From positions 6,448,001 to 6,512,000 of the forward strand of contig CM082598.2 in assembly GCA_040954595.2 (NCBI GenBank): a stretch of 64,000 nt of DNA, given 5' to 3'. Positions within the stretch are counted from its first letter, which is position 1. Each line of letters starts with the position of its first letter. Positions 55,801 to 64,000 of the stretch are shown in pieces. The notes under the pieces are model-generated. The model saw only the letters and a program-made list of their open reading frames with translations, was not told where the DNA came from and made no database searches. The position numbers and the translations under genes are program-made. This stretch comes from Balanoglossus misakiensis. Taxonomy: Eukaryota; Hemichordata.

Positions 55801-58800
55801 ATTTTGAGGTGGTTCATTCTCTGAGTCCAAGTCGGGATCTTCAAATTTTGGGTGTTTCGCATCGAGGACGGACTGAAGACTGAAGCAGCTCCACGCGGCC
55901 GCTTTGGAAAGCTCCCCGGTGACCTCATACGCGGCAGCGAGACCATCTATACGTGATCGTTGAATTCGAGGCACAGTCCCAAGAGACCATGTCTGAGGTC
56001 ATGTTTACTGGAGCGGCTATCTATAACTCAGCGTGGCCAGTCGGTACGATAATCGGCACGAAAGTCAATCATGCATCATATAGAAATTGTTTGCCGTCGC
56101 AGATGCTTTTTTTATTTTCACGTTTATTGACTTTGGGGATGAAAATTCGCCTTTTTGCATTGCAATGCGCATACTCCTTGGAAGCGAAACTTCATGAGAT
56201 TACACTCCCTTTGTTTTGGGACCGCCTTGTTGGCAGTACTTATCGCTGGGTTGTTGACACTTCCAACTTGTAAATGAAATGAAGAGTCCGTGGGGTGCGG
56301 TACATAAAACTGTATGCGTGTAATAAAACTGTATGCGTGTAATAAAATCCGAGTGATAGGCTTCAAAACCCAAATGCTATCGTGTTACAATACGATGGCG
56401 CTACAGAGATCGAATTTATATGATAAATAACACAAATGAATAATTTGTATCTTAATAAATTCTCTGGAAGACTTTGGGCCATCCGAGATCACATTTCAGA
56501 TACATTAACACGATGAATACAATCTACCTCAAAAGTCACGCTTGACAAATTTTAATTAAGTCTGTGCGTCCAATTAAAGCCCCAGTATTTCTCGTGTGTA
56601 TCCATTTTTCATCATCGAAAAATGCCCGTTTTTCCCGTACATTCATCATGGAATACTACATAATGAAGATAGAAGAAAGGTTTGGGCAACTGTAGCTACG
56701 TGCAAGCTGTAAATATTGCCCGTAACACTTGAAATGATGCGCGGGTTTGTTTACAACGGAAATGTTGTACATGTCGATCAGCAAACGTGCCACTTTGACA
56801 TTTGATGGTCAGACCATTTTCGGATTTGATCTGGTTCCATCGACTGATTTCTCCCATAAAGTTATCTTCCCAAAATGTCGCCGAATTAGTGCGCATTTCT
56901 TCGCTGAGTCGCTTGATTTGGGGCGACCAAACCTCTTCCGCATAGATTCACATTTGAGTGCGCATGCGCACTAGTCACGTGTGTCAACAGAGCCTGACTT
57001 TCTGTCCGGACAGAAAGTCATTCTTCACTCGTTATATTGTAAATTGTATGAGTTTATGAGCAGAGCTGGGGATGATGACTGTTCGATTCAGTATCAATTA
57101 TCATCTACTTTTAGAAATTATAGATGCCGTTTCAAACAAAATTTTGCCCCTACGAGAAATACTGAGGCTTTAATTCACCCCCATTTGATGTCTCTCGCAT
57201 GATCTATTATAGATATCACTCAGAAACCAAACTTTCTTAACAAAAGTTTTGAGGGATTGAGACAGTTCTGATACTTGTTCTTTAAATACTGCATTTCTTT
57301 ACAATGTTTTCACATTGCCGTGTGAACGGAAGTACACGTTTTCACTAGTAATTGGCCCTTACCACAAAAATACCAAAACTTCATTTCTCCACAATGAGCA
57401 GTTTTCCAATCGCATTTCTTCTGATGCTTGAAACATCTGTCGAAATAAACGTACTCGGAATGTGATGTGTGCAGTTATGAATAGCAAGTCAATATACAAA
57501 GCAGTATAGCAGCAGAAATACATAATGTCGTTGTCTCTCTTTTGTATACAACTTTTCGTATCAAAGAAGCTTGATCAAAAAAGTCAAAAGAAAGTGACTT
57601 TGTCCCTTCAGTGCAAAATGGTACGCTCATTTTAACATACATTGTTTGCGTACACATTATTTAATGAATATTTTTGAAAATGTGTAATTTTGGTAATGCA
57701 TGATTTTCACCCATGATTAAACTCTGTTAAGTACATCTTTATACACTGTGTATTAGATACTATATACTTTGCCTATGGCGTTTGCATCAAATGTTATGGA
57801 AATTAAACTAATTATTGCATATGTACTTCAGGTTATTTTGTGGTTCACTATGGCATAACTACGGTATTGTGTTTGATTACTGTGAGGATGAAACAAATTG
57901 TCCCTTTCAAAATTAAATTTTTCGGAGCATTTAGTGGATAAACTACAAGCAAAGTTCCATTTCCACTTGGGTAGTGAAATAATTATGCAAATAAGTCACA
58001 TGTCCATTAAATAATATGACAGAACTTCATGACTTCTGCGCGCGATCTGTGCTATATGGATTTTGTTTTCATGAGTGATAAGGTGTATTCTTCCGATTAT
58101 TTTTACGAGTGAAGCGAGTAAAAATACGGAAAAATACTGGCGATAGCGAGAGATTTTCGTAATTTTCGAGGTTCCAAAACACACTGACAACTAAATGTTC
58201 TGTTATTCTGACGATAGTTTTGAAGGATAATAAAACAACGTGCCAGAATGTTGAAAAATCCGCATGTTTCGGCGATCATGTTGGCTCATTTCATCGTTGG
58301 TTTAGCTCAGGTTGCAAGATAGCATCGGCAATATTTGAGAAACTGGCGATAGGGATTTTCCGAGGTTCCCAAACATTCTGCCAATTAATGTTTTGTTATT
58401 CTGACAAAATTTTGAAAGGATAAGACAATGACGTCTCCGAATGTTGAAAATTCCCCACGTTTCGGCTATCATACTCCAGCTCTGCCGACGGCGTTCAATG
58501 TTTACAAACAAAACGTAGTCCGGCTTGTTTTTATTCATTTGCATATGGGTTGTGAAAAATACCACTTTGTCACGCGCACAACTAAAACAACAATCGGCTT
58601 TTTTGTGACTGAAATATAACTTTTGTTATATCCTCCGGAGGTTTATATGAACTCCAAGTGATTGTGTAACAGAACGAGGGTTAAACTTTGAAAGATACGA
58701 TCGATTGAAGGGGAAATGGGGGATCTTATAAAATACCAGAATTACTATTGCACGGGCCGCTTGGAATACTGTAGTACATATGCAATAATTGTGGGTATTT

Positions 58801-59373
58801 CAGGGCATTTTTTGCAAATGAGCAGGCAAGTGGGACTACTTTCTGTTAGTAAACATTGAACGCCAAGAACGCTATCTATAGAGCTAAGTTATAATTCCGA
58901 AGTGCGATAGAAAATCTGGGAAAAACATATGCAAGAACAAGAGAACTCCATGACCTGTGACGAGAGTAACGAGTGAAGGTACAGCAGAATATTCCGCCTC
59001 ACGAGTGAAAATAACACAGATCACGTGCACGGGTCATGACGTGTGGCGTACTTTACAAGTTCATGACAAACAGAACTGATTTACACTCACCTTATGTAAA
59101 TGCACCGCCCTGGGACGATGTTCTCGCCATCAGCAAAGGGCGTGTACTCCAACACCAAACCCCTTCTCGTCTTCACTGCGTTGTCTGCCGCGATGTGCGC
59201 ATCGATCCACACATCAAAGAAAGTCCCAAAACTAGAATAAGGATGGGGATTACTCCAAACCTTTTTCTGTTTCCATTTGTTTATGATGGACCCAAAATAT
59301 AAGCCGTTATTGTCGCACACGTGATACGCACCCTGTTCGTCTTTCTTGGTAAAAACAATAATCTCGGATGTCA
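52178..59373 (-). CDS. Polycystin-1/REJ-like protein gene (partial, multi-exon span)
   Basis: Gene-level entry. Minus-strand exons in order: 59373-59091, 57436-57363, 55484-55411, 55023-54933, 54622-54288, 54148-54040, 53518-53400, 52751-52526, 52263-52178. Eight successive junction phases agree (2,1,0,1,0,1,0,1), so the set is unlikely to be chance. About 466 codons. The 54622-52178 part has the REJ/GAIN style of polycystin-1-family ectodomains (long helix, LNTSSLVLNM-type strands, a G-rich SGFELP turn, repeated beta strands) ending in SGWENVGCK, like the first half of a GPS motif. Such proteins are large multi-pass membrane receptors, often with a PLAT domain and channel region; those parts and the 5' end were not found. 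Family assignment is inference from pattern. Confidence 0.6.
52526..52751 (-). CDS. Polycystin-like gene exon
   Basis: 226 bp, phase 0 in and phase 1 out. Acceptor GACTTGCAG, donor ATG|GTAAGT. Encodes ALLTHNALQITLEASEPISE, YVSSERPDNPNKHG and FLPENKISRTGSYYVILDLN. The last segment (a GxYYVxL strand) is typical of the beta-rich part preceding a GPS motif in polycystin-1-like proteins. Confidence 0.7.
52789..52913. repeat. (ATCA/GTCA/ATGA)n compound microsatellite
   Basis: Tetranucleotide tract in an intron of the minus-strand gene, switching between ATCA, GTCA and ATGA registers. Confidence 0.95.
53228..53284. repeat. (CATA/CATC)n microsatellite
   Basis: Tetranucleotide tract about 115 bp on the 3' side of exon 53400-53518 (minus gene). 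Confidence 0.9.
53400..53518 (-). CDS. Polycystin-like gene exon
   Basis: 119 bp, phase 1 in and phase 0 out. Acceptor TTTCTTTTCAG, donor GAA|GTAACG. Encodes KETTKDIGIWLGNYQTPFNE and IVIGKNIEAERVTRYEFE. Confidence 0.65.
54040..54148 (-). CDS. Polycystin-like gene exon
   Basis: 109 bp, phase 0 in and phase 1 out. Acceptor TTTTCCCCAG, donor ACGG|GTAGGA. Encodes IFRLGVNPHELNTKKYSFTT and LTLVFKDENGVEMT; beta-strand-like, with the KDENG turn common in this module. Confidence 0.65.
54288..54622 (-). CDS. Polycystin-like gene, REJ/GAIN-type exon
   Basis: 335 bp, phase 1 in and phase 0 out. Acceptor ACCTTTTCAG, weak donor ATG|GTTTGT. An amphipathic helical start (ILNIIQDVLDTIQSLID) is followed by LTLNQSYDFTKKVTEIVDHL, MAENDNVNVVLNTSSLVLNM and SGFELPPIDDVF. 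The pattern of helices, then a strand with NTSS, then a short Gly/Pro loop matches the juxtamembrane module of polycystin-1-like and REJ proteins. Sequons NQS and NTS suggest an extracellular location. Confidence 0.65.
54933..55023 (-). CDS. Polycystin-like gene exon
   Basis: 91 bp, phase 0 in and phase 1 out. Acceptor CTCTTGACAG, weak donor AAG|GTTTGA. Encodes NLAVIDDLFSFTSGLFRKNT and ends IFLSQ. Confidence 0.55.
55411..55484 (-). CDS. Polycystin-like gene exon
   Basis: 74 bp, phase 1 in and phase 0 out. Acceptor ATTTTAG, donor CTC|GTAAGG. Encodes NDDYFYLSPRLAAINGTGKQ, with one N-glycosylation sequon (NGT). Confidence 0.6.
55490..57362 (-). other. Intron with insertions
   Basis: Holds an interspersed-repeat remnant near 55510-55640 (TTGCTCGGGTAAGAGC, a GGGG-rich run) and a minus-strand open stretch at about 55980-55630 (PRIQRSRIDGLAAAYEVTGE, then CFSLQSVLDAKHPKFEDPDL; unrecognised, probably element-derived). 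It also has a 22-bp tandem repeat at about 56300-56345 and an unassigned open segment near 56896-56696. Confidence 0.4.
57363..57436 (-). CDS. Polycystin-like gene, cysteine-rich micro-exon
   Basis: 74 bp, phase 2 in and phase 1 out, exactly the phases needed to join its neighbours. Acceptor TTATTTCGACAG, donor TGTG|GTAAGG. It encodes CFKHQKKCDWKTAHCGEMKF plus WYFC: four cysteines in 24 residues, likely disulphide-bonded in an extracellular domain. Confidence 0.6.
58135..58490. repeat. About 208-bp direct duplication with flanking palindrome
   Basis: Segment with ACTGGCGATAG, TTTCGAGGTTCC and TGTTATTCTGAC at 58135-58290 recurs at about 58343-58490. Just upstream is a perfect 8-bp inverted repeat ATTTTTAC/GTAAAAAT around GAGTGAAGCGA (58099-58125). 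Confidence 0.7.
59091..59373 (-). CDS. Polycystin-like gene, exon with CUB-like half-domain
   Basis: 283 bp, phase 1 in and phase 2 out. Acceptor TGTATTTCAG, donor AAG|GTGAGT. It encodes TSEIIVFTKKDEQGAYHVCD, then FDVWIDAHIAADN and RRGLVLEYTPF, ending GRCIYI. The FFDVWIDAH...RRGLVLEY segment resembles the C-terminal strands of a CUB domain, only weakly. An upstream exon at 59872-59788 (donor GTAAGT, phase 1, ending LIKLAVVYQQA) would join in frame but overlaps the palindrome array, so I leave it unassigned. Confidence 0.6.
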
Positions 59374-59639
59374 CTGAAATACAAGTTGAAATTTTTCATG
59401 TAATGATGGTTTTGTGTTTCTCACAGAAAATAATCATTCACAAATGGCTGGTGCTTTTCGTTGAGAATGAAGTATCAAAACTATGTTTAACTTTTTAATT
59501 CTCCCACTTGCATACAATTTTCTACAAATTTAGTTCAGTGATGTTATGTATAACTATTCACTCCTATAACAATAACATGGAATGGTTATCAGTTATTTGT
59601 CATAAGTATATTCTAGTGAAAGCTAAGCTTCCCATACAC

Positions 59640-60290
59640 TGCAAATTCTTCTGGCTTTCCTGCAAGCTAAATTCAAGCCAAATTCAAACCGGCTTGTTTG
59701 TCGCAAATCGGCTTCTTTCGTTTCTTCAAAATTGGCTTGATTTTGGCTTGAATTTAGCTTGCTGAGTTGCCGCTTTATATAACTTACCGGCTTGCTGATA
59801 GACCACAGCAAGTTTAATGAGTGGTGTGTTGGCCAACCATAGTAATGAAATATGGCTTGCTGGCATGCCATTCTATTCAGCAAATGAGCTTGAAGACACA
59901 CCGATTCATTATCCAGTGGTTTGTCAACAAACCATCACAAATCTAAGGGGTTTGTATATAAACCAATGAATATATTATGATGGCTTGCATGTAAGCCACT
60001 TTCTAAAACAATGGCTTGCCAACAAACCGTCGAATAATACAAGGGGGTTGTACGTAAACCCTGAAAATTTACATTGGCTTGTCTGAAAGCCAACTTCTAC
60101 TTAAAACTGGTGTGCTAGCAAACCAAATATGAATCACTTTAGTTTGCCAGCAAACCAAAAATTAGCATTTCCTGGTTTGCTGACAAACTGAGAATGCTTG
60201 AGCAGTGGTTTAAAAATCAGCCACTCTGCTTGGGCTTTGGCATGTATACAAACCATTCTTACACAGAATGCAGTTTATAAGCAAGCCAAA
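59640..60290. repeat. Array of regularly spaced short palindromes with unique spacers
   Basis: Left part: an inverted repeat with 21-bp perfect arms (59662-59682 and 59742-59762). Right part: about 15 palindromes of the GGYTTG/CAARCC type centred near 59831, 59861, 59892, 59925, 59956, 59989, 60020, 60053, 60083, 60116, 60148, 60181, 60214, 60246 and 60280, a spacing of 30-34 bp. Examples: TGGTTTGTCAACAAACCA (59917-59934), TTGGCTTGTCTGAAAGCCAA (60074-60093) and TAGTTTGCCAGCAAACCA (60140-60157). Spacers of about 11-16 bp are AT-rich and unrelated to one another. Confidence 0.85.
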
Positions 60291-60299
60291 AATTTGAAT

Positions 60300-61295
60300 T
60301 GCATGTTTTGCTTCTGTTTACCTAAAAGCTATAGTTATAAATTTGGGCCATTTTTAGCATTTTTGCTCTTTCAAGTGACTGCAGTTTCTTGTTCAACTCA
60401 CCAAAGCATGATGCAATGCCATTTACTAGATTCTATACACTGCCATAATTGTACAATGAGCAATTGTCAAAAAACATAATTTTAGTCCAGACCTGAACTC
60501 ATTTGCAAAGGCCAAAGTTGAGATCCCGAACCTGGGCAGTTAATCATGCTTTAAGGAGTAGAACAGAAATAAGGAGTCGATACACTGAAGAAAAATACAT
60601 AAAAAATAGCCCAAAGTTAGTTACTATGCCCTTAAATAACTTGGTCTTGAAGCATAACATGTGTCATAATGTGCAGCATCTTAGTACTCCACAGTCAATG
60701 GTATGTTAACCTGTCAAAAAAGCACACCGAGAAAGATCTTTTTTGGTCAATCATTATTATTGTAATGACAATGTAAGAAAAAAGGAACAATGGTAAATAC
60801 ATGGTATTATGTAAATCAAATGAATTAACCCCATAAATGATAGAAAATATATACAATAAAACTTTTATCTCATTTTCCGTTCAAGTGGTTAGGGAAAATC
60901 ATTTCAATCCATCAAAAATGCCTCATTTTTTGAATCTATTGTTTGTCAAAACTGACATGAATACAGATTTCAAAGTCACCATTAAGTGTGGAAAAGTACT
61001 TTTAAATCCTCCTTTATATGCATTTGAGTATTGGAGTCATGGCAGTAGCCTTGAGTATCTTCTTCCTTACTATGAAACTTTGTCTTCTTTCAATGGGAAA
61101 CACTCTCAAATAGTGAAAAACAAAAAGAGAAAACAATCTTGTTAGAAATTAACATGAGTGTATATTAGAAACAATTTCCAGCATGAAAACAACACATAAC
61201 ACATATGTACACAAGAAAATATGACAATGACTCGTATGAGACATACTCAACAAAAGAAGATAGTGTCTCTCTATTTATCAATGGGGAATGACCAT
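60300..61295. other. AT-rich anonymous sequence
   Basis: No supported gene. An open stretch at 60837-61145 (plus strand) lacks domain signatures. Confidence 0.35.
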
Positions 61296-61299
61296 GAGA

Positions 61300-61925
61300 C
61301 TGACACACATACCACAAAACACTACGATATGGTGCCATCCTAATGTTATAGGCAGCAACCATATAAGAACATGAGACTGACCGATACAACACTACGATAT
61401 GGTGCCATCCTAATGTTATAGGCAGCAACCATATGAGAACATAAGACTGACCGATACAACACTACGATATGGTGCCATCCTAATGTTATAGGCAGCAACC
61501 ATATGAGAACATGAGACTGACCGATACAACACTACGATATGGTGCCATCCTACTGTTATAGGCAGCAACCATATGAGAACATGAAACTGACCGATACAAC
61601 ACTACGATATGGTGCCATCCTAATGTTATAGGCAGCAACCATATGAGAACATGAGACTGACCGATACAACACTACGATATGGTGCCATCCTTATGTTATA
61701 GGCAGCAACCATATGAGAACATGAGACTGACCGATACAACACTACGATATGGTGCCATCCTTATGTTATAGGCAGCAACCATATGAGAACATGAGACTGA
61801 CCGATACAACACTACGATATGGTGCCATCCTAATGTTATAGGCAGCAACCATATGAGAACATGAGACTGATCGATACAACACTACAATATGGTGCCATCC
61901 TAATGTTATAGGCAGCAACCATGAA
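61300..61925. repeat. 70-bp tandem repeat, nine copies
   Basis: ACTACGATATGGTGCCATCC recurs at 61321, 61391, 61461, 61531, 61601, 61671, 61741, 61811 and, with one change, 61881. Each unit also has TAATGTTATAGGCAGCAACC and GAACATGAGACTGACCGATA. Confidence 0.97.
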
Positions 61926-61929
61926 ACAC

Positions 61930-62620
61930 AAACATAACCATGAGATACACAGCATGTAACAAACAAGATGAAATTGATTCAATGAGCAATGCATGAAATT
62001 TCGCACCTAGAGTTTAGTGAATTGTTTCCTTTGACTATAACTGAATACATGTTACATACATGATAGCTGGACTATATTAATAAATACAGATAGGCATGTT
62101 CCTTTAAAATTAGTTTTAAGCATAAATGTAAAATCTCTTCCCAAATGCAATACTGAAATTATAACCACATGGTTGGTATTTTATAATGAAGTCCATACAA
62201 ACTAAACTGTAAAGAAAACAGATGACTAGATGACAAAAATGGATATTAAAAAAAAAAATCTACTTAATTATACATACCGTGTATGCTTCAACATAAATGC
62301 TACTTGTTGACTTTTCATATTTTTGTGGTGCCTAATAAAATAACAACTGCTCCTTCCCATAACCAGTATCACCACTCCTGCAAAACCAAGATCATTTATT
62401 TCATTCATATGCAAATATCTGGGGTTCAATTAAAGTAGGAATCATTATTGTTACAAATCGCAGGCATGCAGGGGTTAAATAATCCTGTGGTCCGAGATCA
62501 TGGTTTATCAAAAAAAAATTATTCAGCCAATGATTTAAATATTATGGGTATCCATTGATATAGTATTGGAACACAAAACTACATTTTTATTGCGGTTACC
62601 CCCCCCCCCCCCCCAATGTT
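61930..62620. other. Anonymous sequence with possible minus-strand 5' exon
   Basis: On the minus strand an acceptor-like TTTTGCAG (ending 62386) and a donor-like CG|GTATGT (exon end 62278) bound about 108 bp. Frames from the upstream candidate exon at 63203 hit an early stop, so if real it is probably leader sequence. A poly-C run (62601-62617) follows. Confidence 0.2.
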
Positions 62621-62629
62621 GACTTCCAC

Positions 62630-63170
62630 TGCCACTAGCCCCACTCGAAGCTTCATATATTTGAAATATCTCTCGATCTACAAATGATCAATACAGTATA
62701 GATATTATTACATATTTTGAATTATCTTGACTAGTAAAAATGCATAAACAAACATGAATGGGGATGTAGGCTGGCAATAGCAAGCATGGTGAAATTCCTA
62801 GGCTATAGCGCTATAGGGCCCCACTCCGGAGCTGCATTAAAAAATTCTTTTGATTTGCTCAGACTTTTTTGTAACCATCCACACATGATCAATGCAGTAT
62901 ATACAGGATTCAGGCCTTTTAATAGTGACATACTTTGCATCGTCTTCGCTCACAAAAATGCATAAACAAAAATGAACGTGGATGGAGGCTGAAAATAGCA
63001 AGAATAATGAAATTCCTTTGGGGCCCCACTCCCTACTTTATGCTGTCAAACTTTTGACATTACTTCTTCTCACATGCTTTTCAGCTATCTTCAACACATG
63101 ATCAAGTCAGTATATACAGGATTCGGGCCTGTTAATTTTGTATTATCTTCACTGCTCGCAAAAATGCAGT
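62630..63170. repeat. Diverged tandem repeat, about 180-205 bp, three copies
   Basis: Recurring CCCCACTC, ATGATCAA(T)(G)CAGTATA, GATTC(A/G)GGCCT and AAAAATGCATAAACAAA motifs with copies starting near 62640, 62820 and 63024. Confidence 0.7.
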
Positions 63171-63202
63171 TACTGTCACAAAATGGAATGGAAGCAGGAC
63201 TT

Positions 63203-63560
63203 ACCCCAACCGCCATTGTTCTATGTTAACGGTCTCGTTGATGCTGGCGGTCAACTGCTAAGTCATCAGATGTCATCCTTCCATAACGATGCTCGGTGCC
63301 AAAGTAATTATCCACGCATATGGTATTTCGGTTCTACCTTAGGAACAGGTTGAGTGCATTGTAAATCGCTGAACGAATTTTATAAAGGGAACGACGTGAT
63401 TCGATCGGCTTCCTCACCCGTGGACCGTCTTCTCTCGCGTCAAAACGTTGTAGTTGTGTAATAAATAACCTTTGACCCTGCATTCGCGCGCCAAATCAGG
63501 GTATTTCGCAAGACATTGTGCCCAGCGTGGCGTGTATATGAACCACATCCCGGCAAAGTT
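63203..63560 (-). promoter_or_regulatory. CpG-rich putative promoter and first exon (minus strand)
   Basis: About 63210-63560 is markedly richer in CpG than the surrounding AT-rich DNA. On the minus strand a near-perfect donor GGG|GTAAGT lies at 63203/63202, just after ATGGCGGTTGGG. This arrangement would suit a 5' exon of a minus-strand transcript, possibly the polycystin-like gene, but no in-frame continuation was found. Confidence 0.3.
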
Positions 63561-63572
63561 TTCCATGGCGTG

Positions 63573-63742
63573 TTTTCAAACCATACTTACATCTTTTTAT
63601 GGTTTGAAAAGCGACCACTAACTCCAACGGCTTAAAATGCAGGCAAGATTAAATATGGTACAAATTCGAGCCAGACATAAGTATCACTAAAGTTTGCGAG
63701 CAAACCAGAGATTTTGTTCAATGGCTTAAAGGCACGTAAGCT
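63573..63742. repeat. Second cluster of GGTTTG/CAAACC-type palindromes
   Basis: A 13-bp perfect inverted repeat (TTTTCAAACCATA 63573-63585 and its complement 63598-63610, 12-nt loop), then palindromes centred at about 63664.5, 63698.5 (GTTTGCGAGCAAAC) and 63732.5, spaced 34 bp. The motif style matches the array at 59785-60290. Confidence 0.65.
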
Positions 63743-63744
63743 GC

Positions 63745-64000
63745 AACTGGATAAAAAATCAATGTTGTAAATAATCTCATATATGCTTTTAATTATATCT
63801 ATTAAATGCTATTTCATGATAATATATCAAGCTCAACACTTATTTATGACAAAATGGCCAAAAATTAAAGAAAAACGAAAATTCCTGATATTTTTAAAAA
63901 AAGTGCAATATTGCAATGAAAACTGAAAATCTGATGTCTCAGTGGTGTACATTTACTTCCATGAGCTCAAGTGGATGAGATCATGTTTTGTTTATGAAGT
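63745..64000. other. AT-rich end of window
   Basis: Nothing supported. Confidence 0.35.

Noticed and set aside
55630-55974. Separate minus-strand gene PRIQRSRIDGLAAAYEV
   Set aside because: No domain recognised. It sits in an intron beside an interspersed repeat, so it is noted only as a probable element fragment.
59788-59872. Additional upstream exon of the polycystin-like gene ending LIKLAVVYQQA
   Set aside because: The donor and phase fit, but it lies within the palindrome array, which can create such frames, and the acceptor is weak. Left unassigned.
59785-60290. Possible CRISPR array
   Set aside because: The palindromes are not near-identical repeats, spacers are only about 11-16 bp, no cas genes exist and the DNA is eukaryotic.

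Overview
This is animal nuclear DNA. It has split genes with GT-AG introns, one-repeat-per-exon ankyrin modules, a Roc-COR-Death signalling protein, a polycystin-1-type extracellular protein, and heavy satellite, MITE and retroelement content at an AT-rich base composition. The gene families suggest a marine deuterostome invertebrate (cephalochordate, hemichordate or echinoderm-like). The sequence alone does not settle the species.

Left part (1-6.4 kb): no convincing host gene. It holds a 1.7-kb minisatellite of paired short palindromes plus poly-T (about 500-2195), a TATA-box/ORF fragment of a degraded element on the minus strand (2433-2790), a 212-bp higher-order tandem repeat (about 3440-4255), a 518-bp-spaced duplication (about 4548-5240) and a hAT-like MITE (5889-6109).

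Middle part (6.47-39.2 kb), plus strand: a gene for an ankyrin-repeat/Roc/COR/Death-domain protein (ROCO family, DAPK1-like but with no kinase seen). I placed 13 exons that join in frame, about 912 codons, ending in a TAA stop at 38523-38525. The 5' end was not found. Three ankyrin exons lie in tandemly duplicated genomic blocks. The intron of the first block carries a 13.8-kb array of about 88 copies of a 157-bp satellite; the same intron of the second block carries only about four copies. A fourth ankyrin exon copy is broken. Introns also hold a LINE reverse-transcriptase tail, MITEs and microsatellites.

Region 39.6-47.1 kb: transposon-derived. A gag-like CCHC zinc-knuckle ORF on the minus strand (40725-41211) and a proline-rich upstream piece (from 45665) flank a 3.7-kb inverted-repeat element (41768-45501), which itself contains a TTAA-flanked inverted-repeat element (43938-44729). 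47.1-52.1 kb shows no gene I can support.

Right part (52.2-59.4 kb), minus strand: nine phase-consistent exons of a polycystin-1/REJ-like extracellular protein reaching the beginning of a GPS-like motif. The transmembrane half is not found in the window. Upstream of it (59.6-63.8 kb) lie a striking array of short palindromes spaced about 32 bp apart with unrelated spacers, a 70-bp tandem repeat, and a CpG-rich possible promoter.

The strongest candidates for undescribed structure are the 32-bp-period palindrome array (about 59.79-60.29 kb) with related clusters elsewhere, and the block duplication of ankyrin cassettes coupled to explosive intronic satellite growth.
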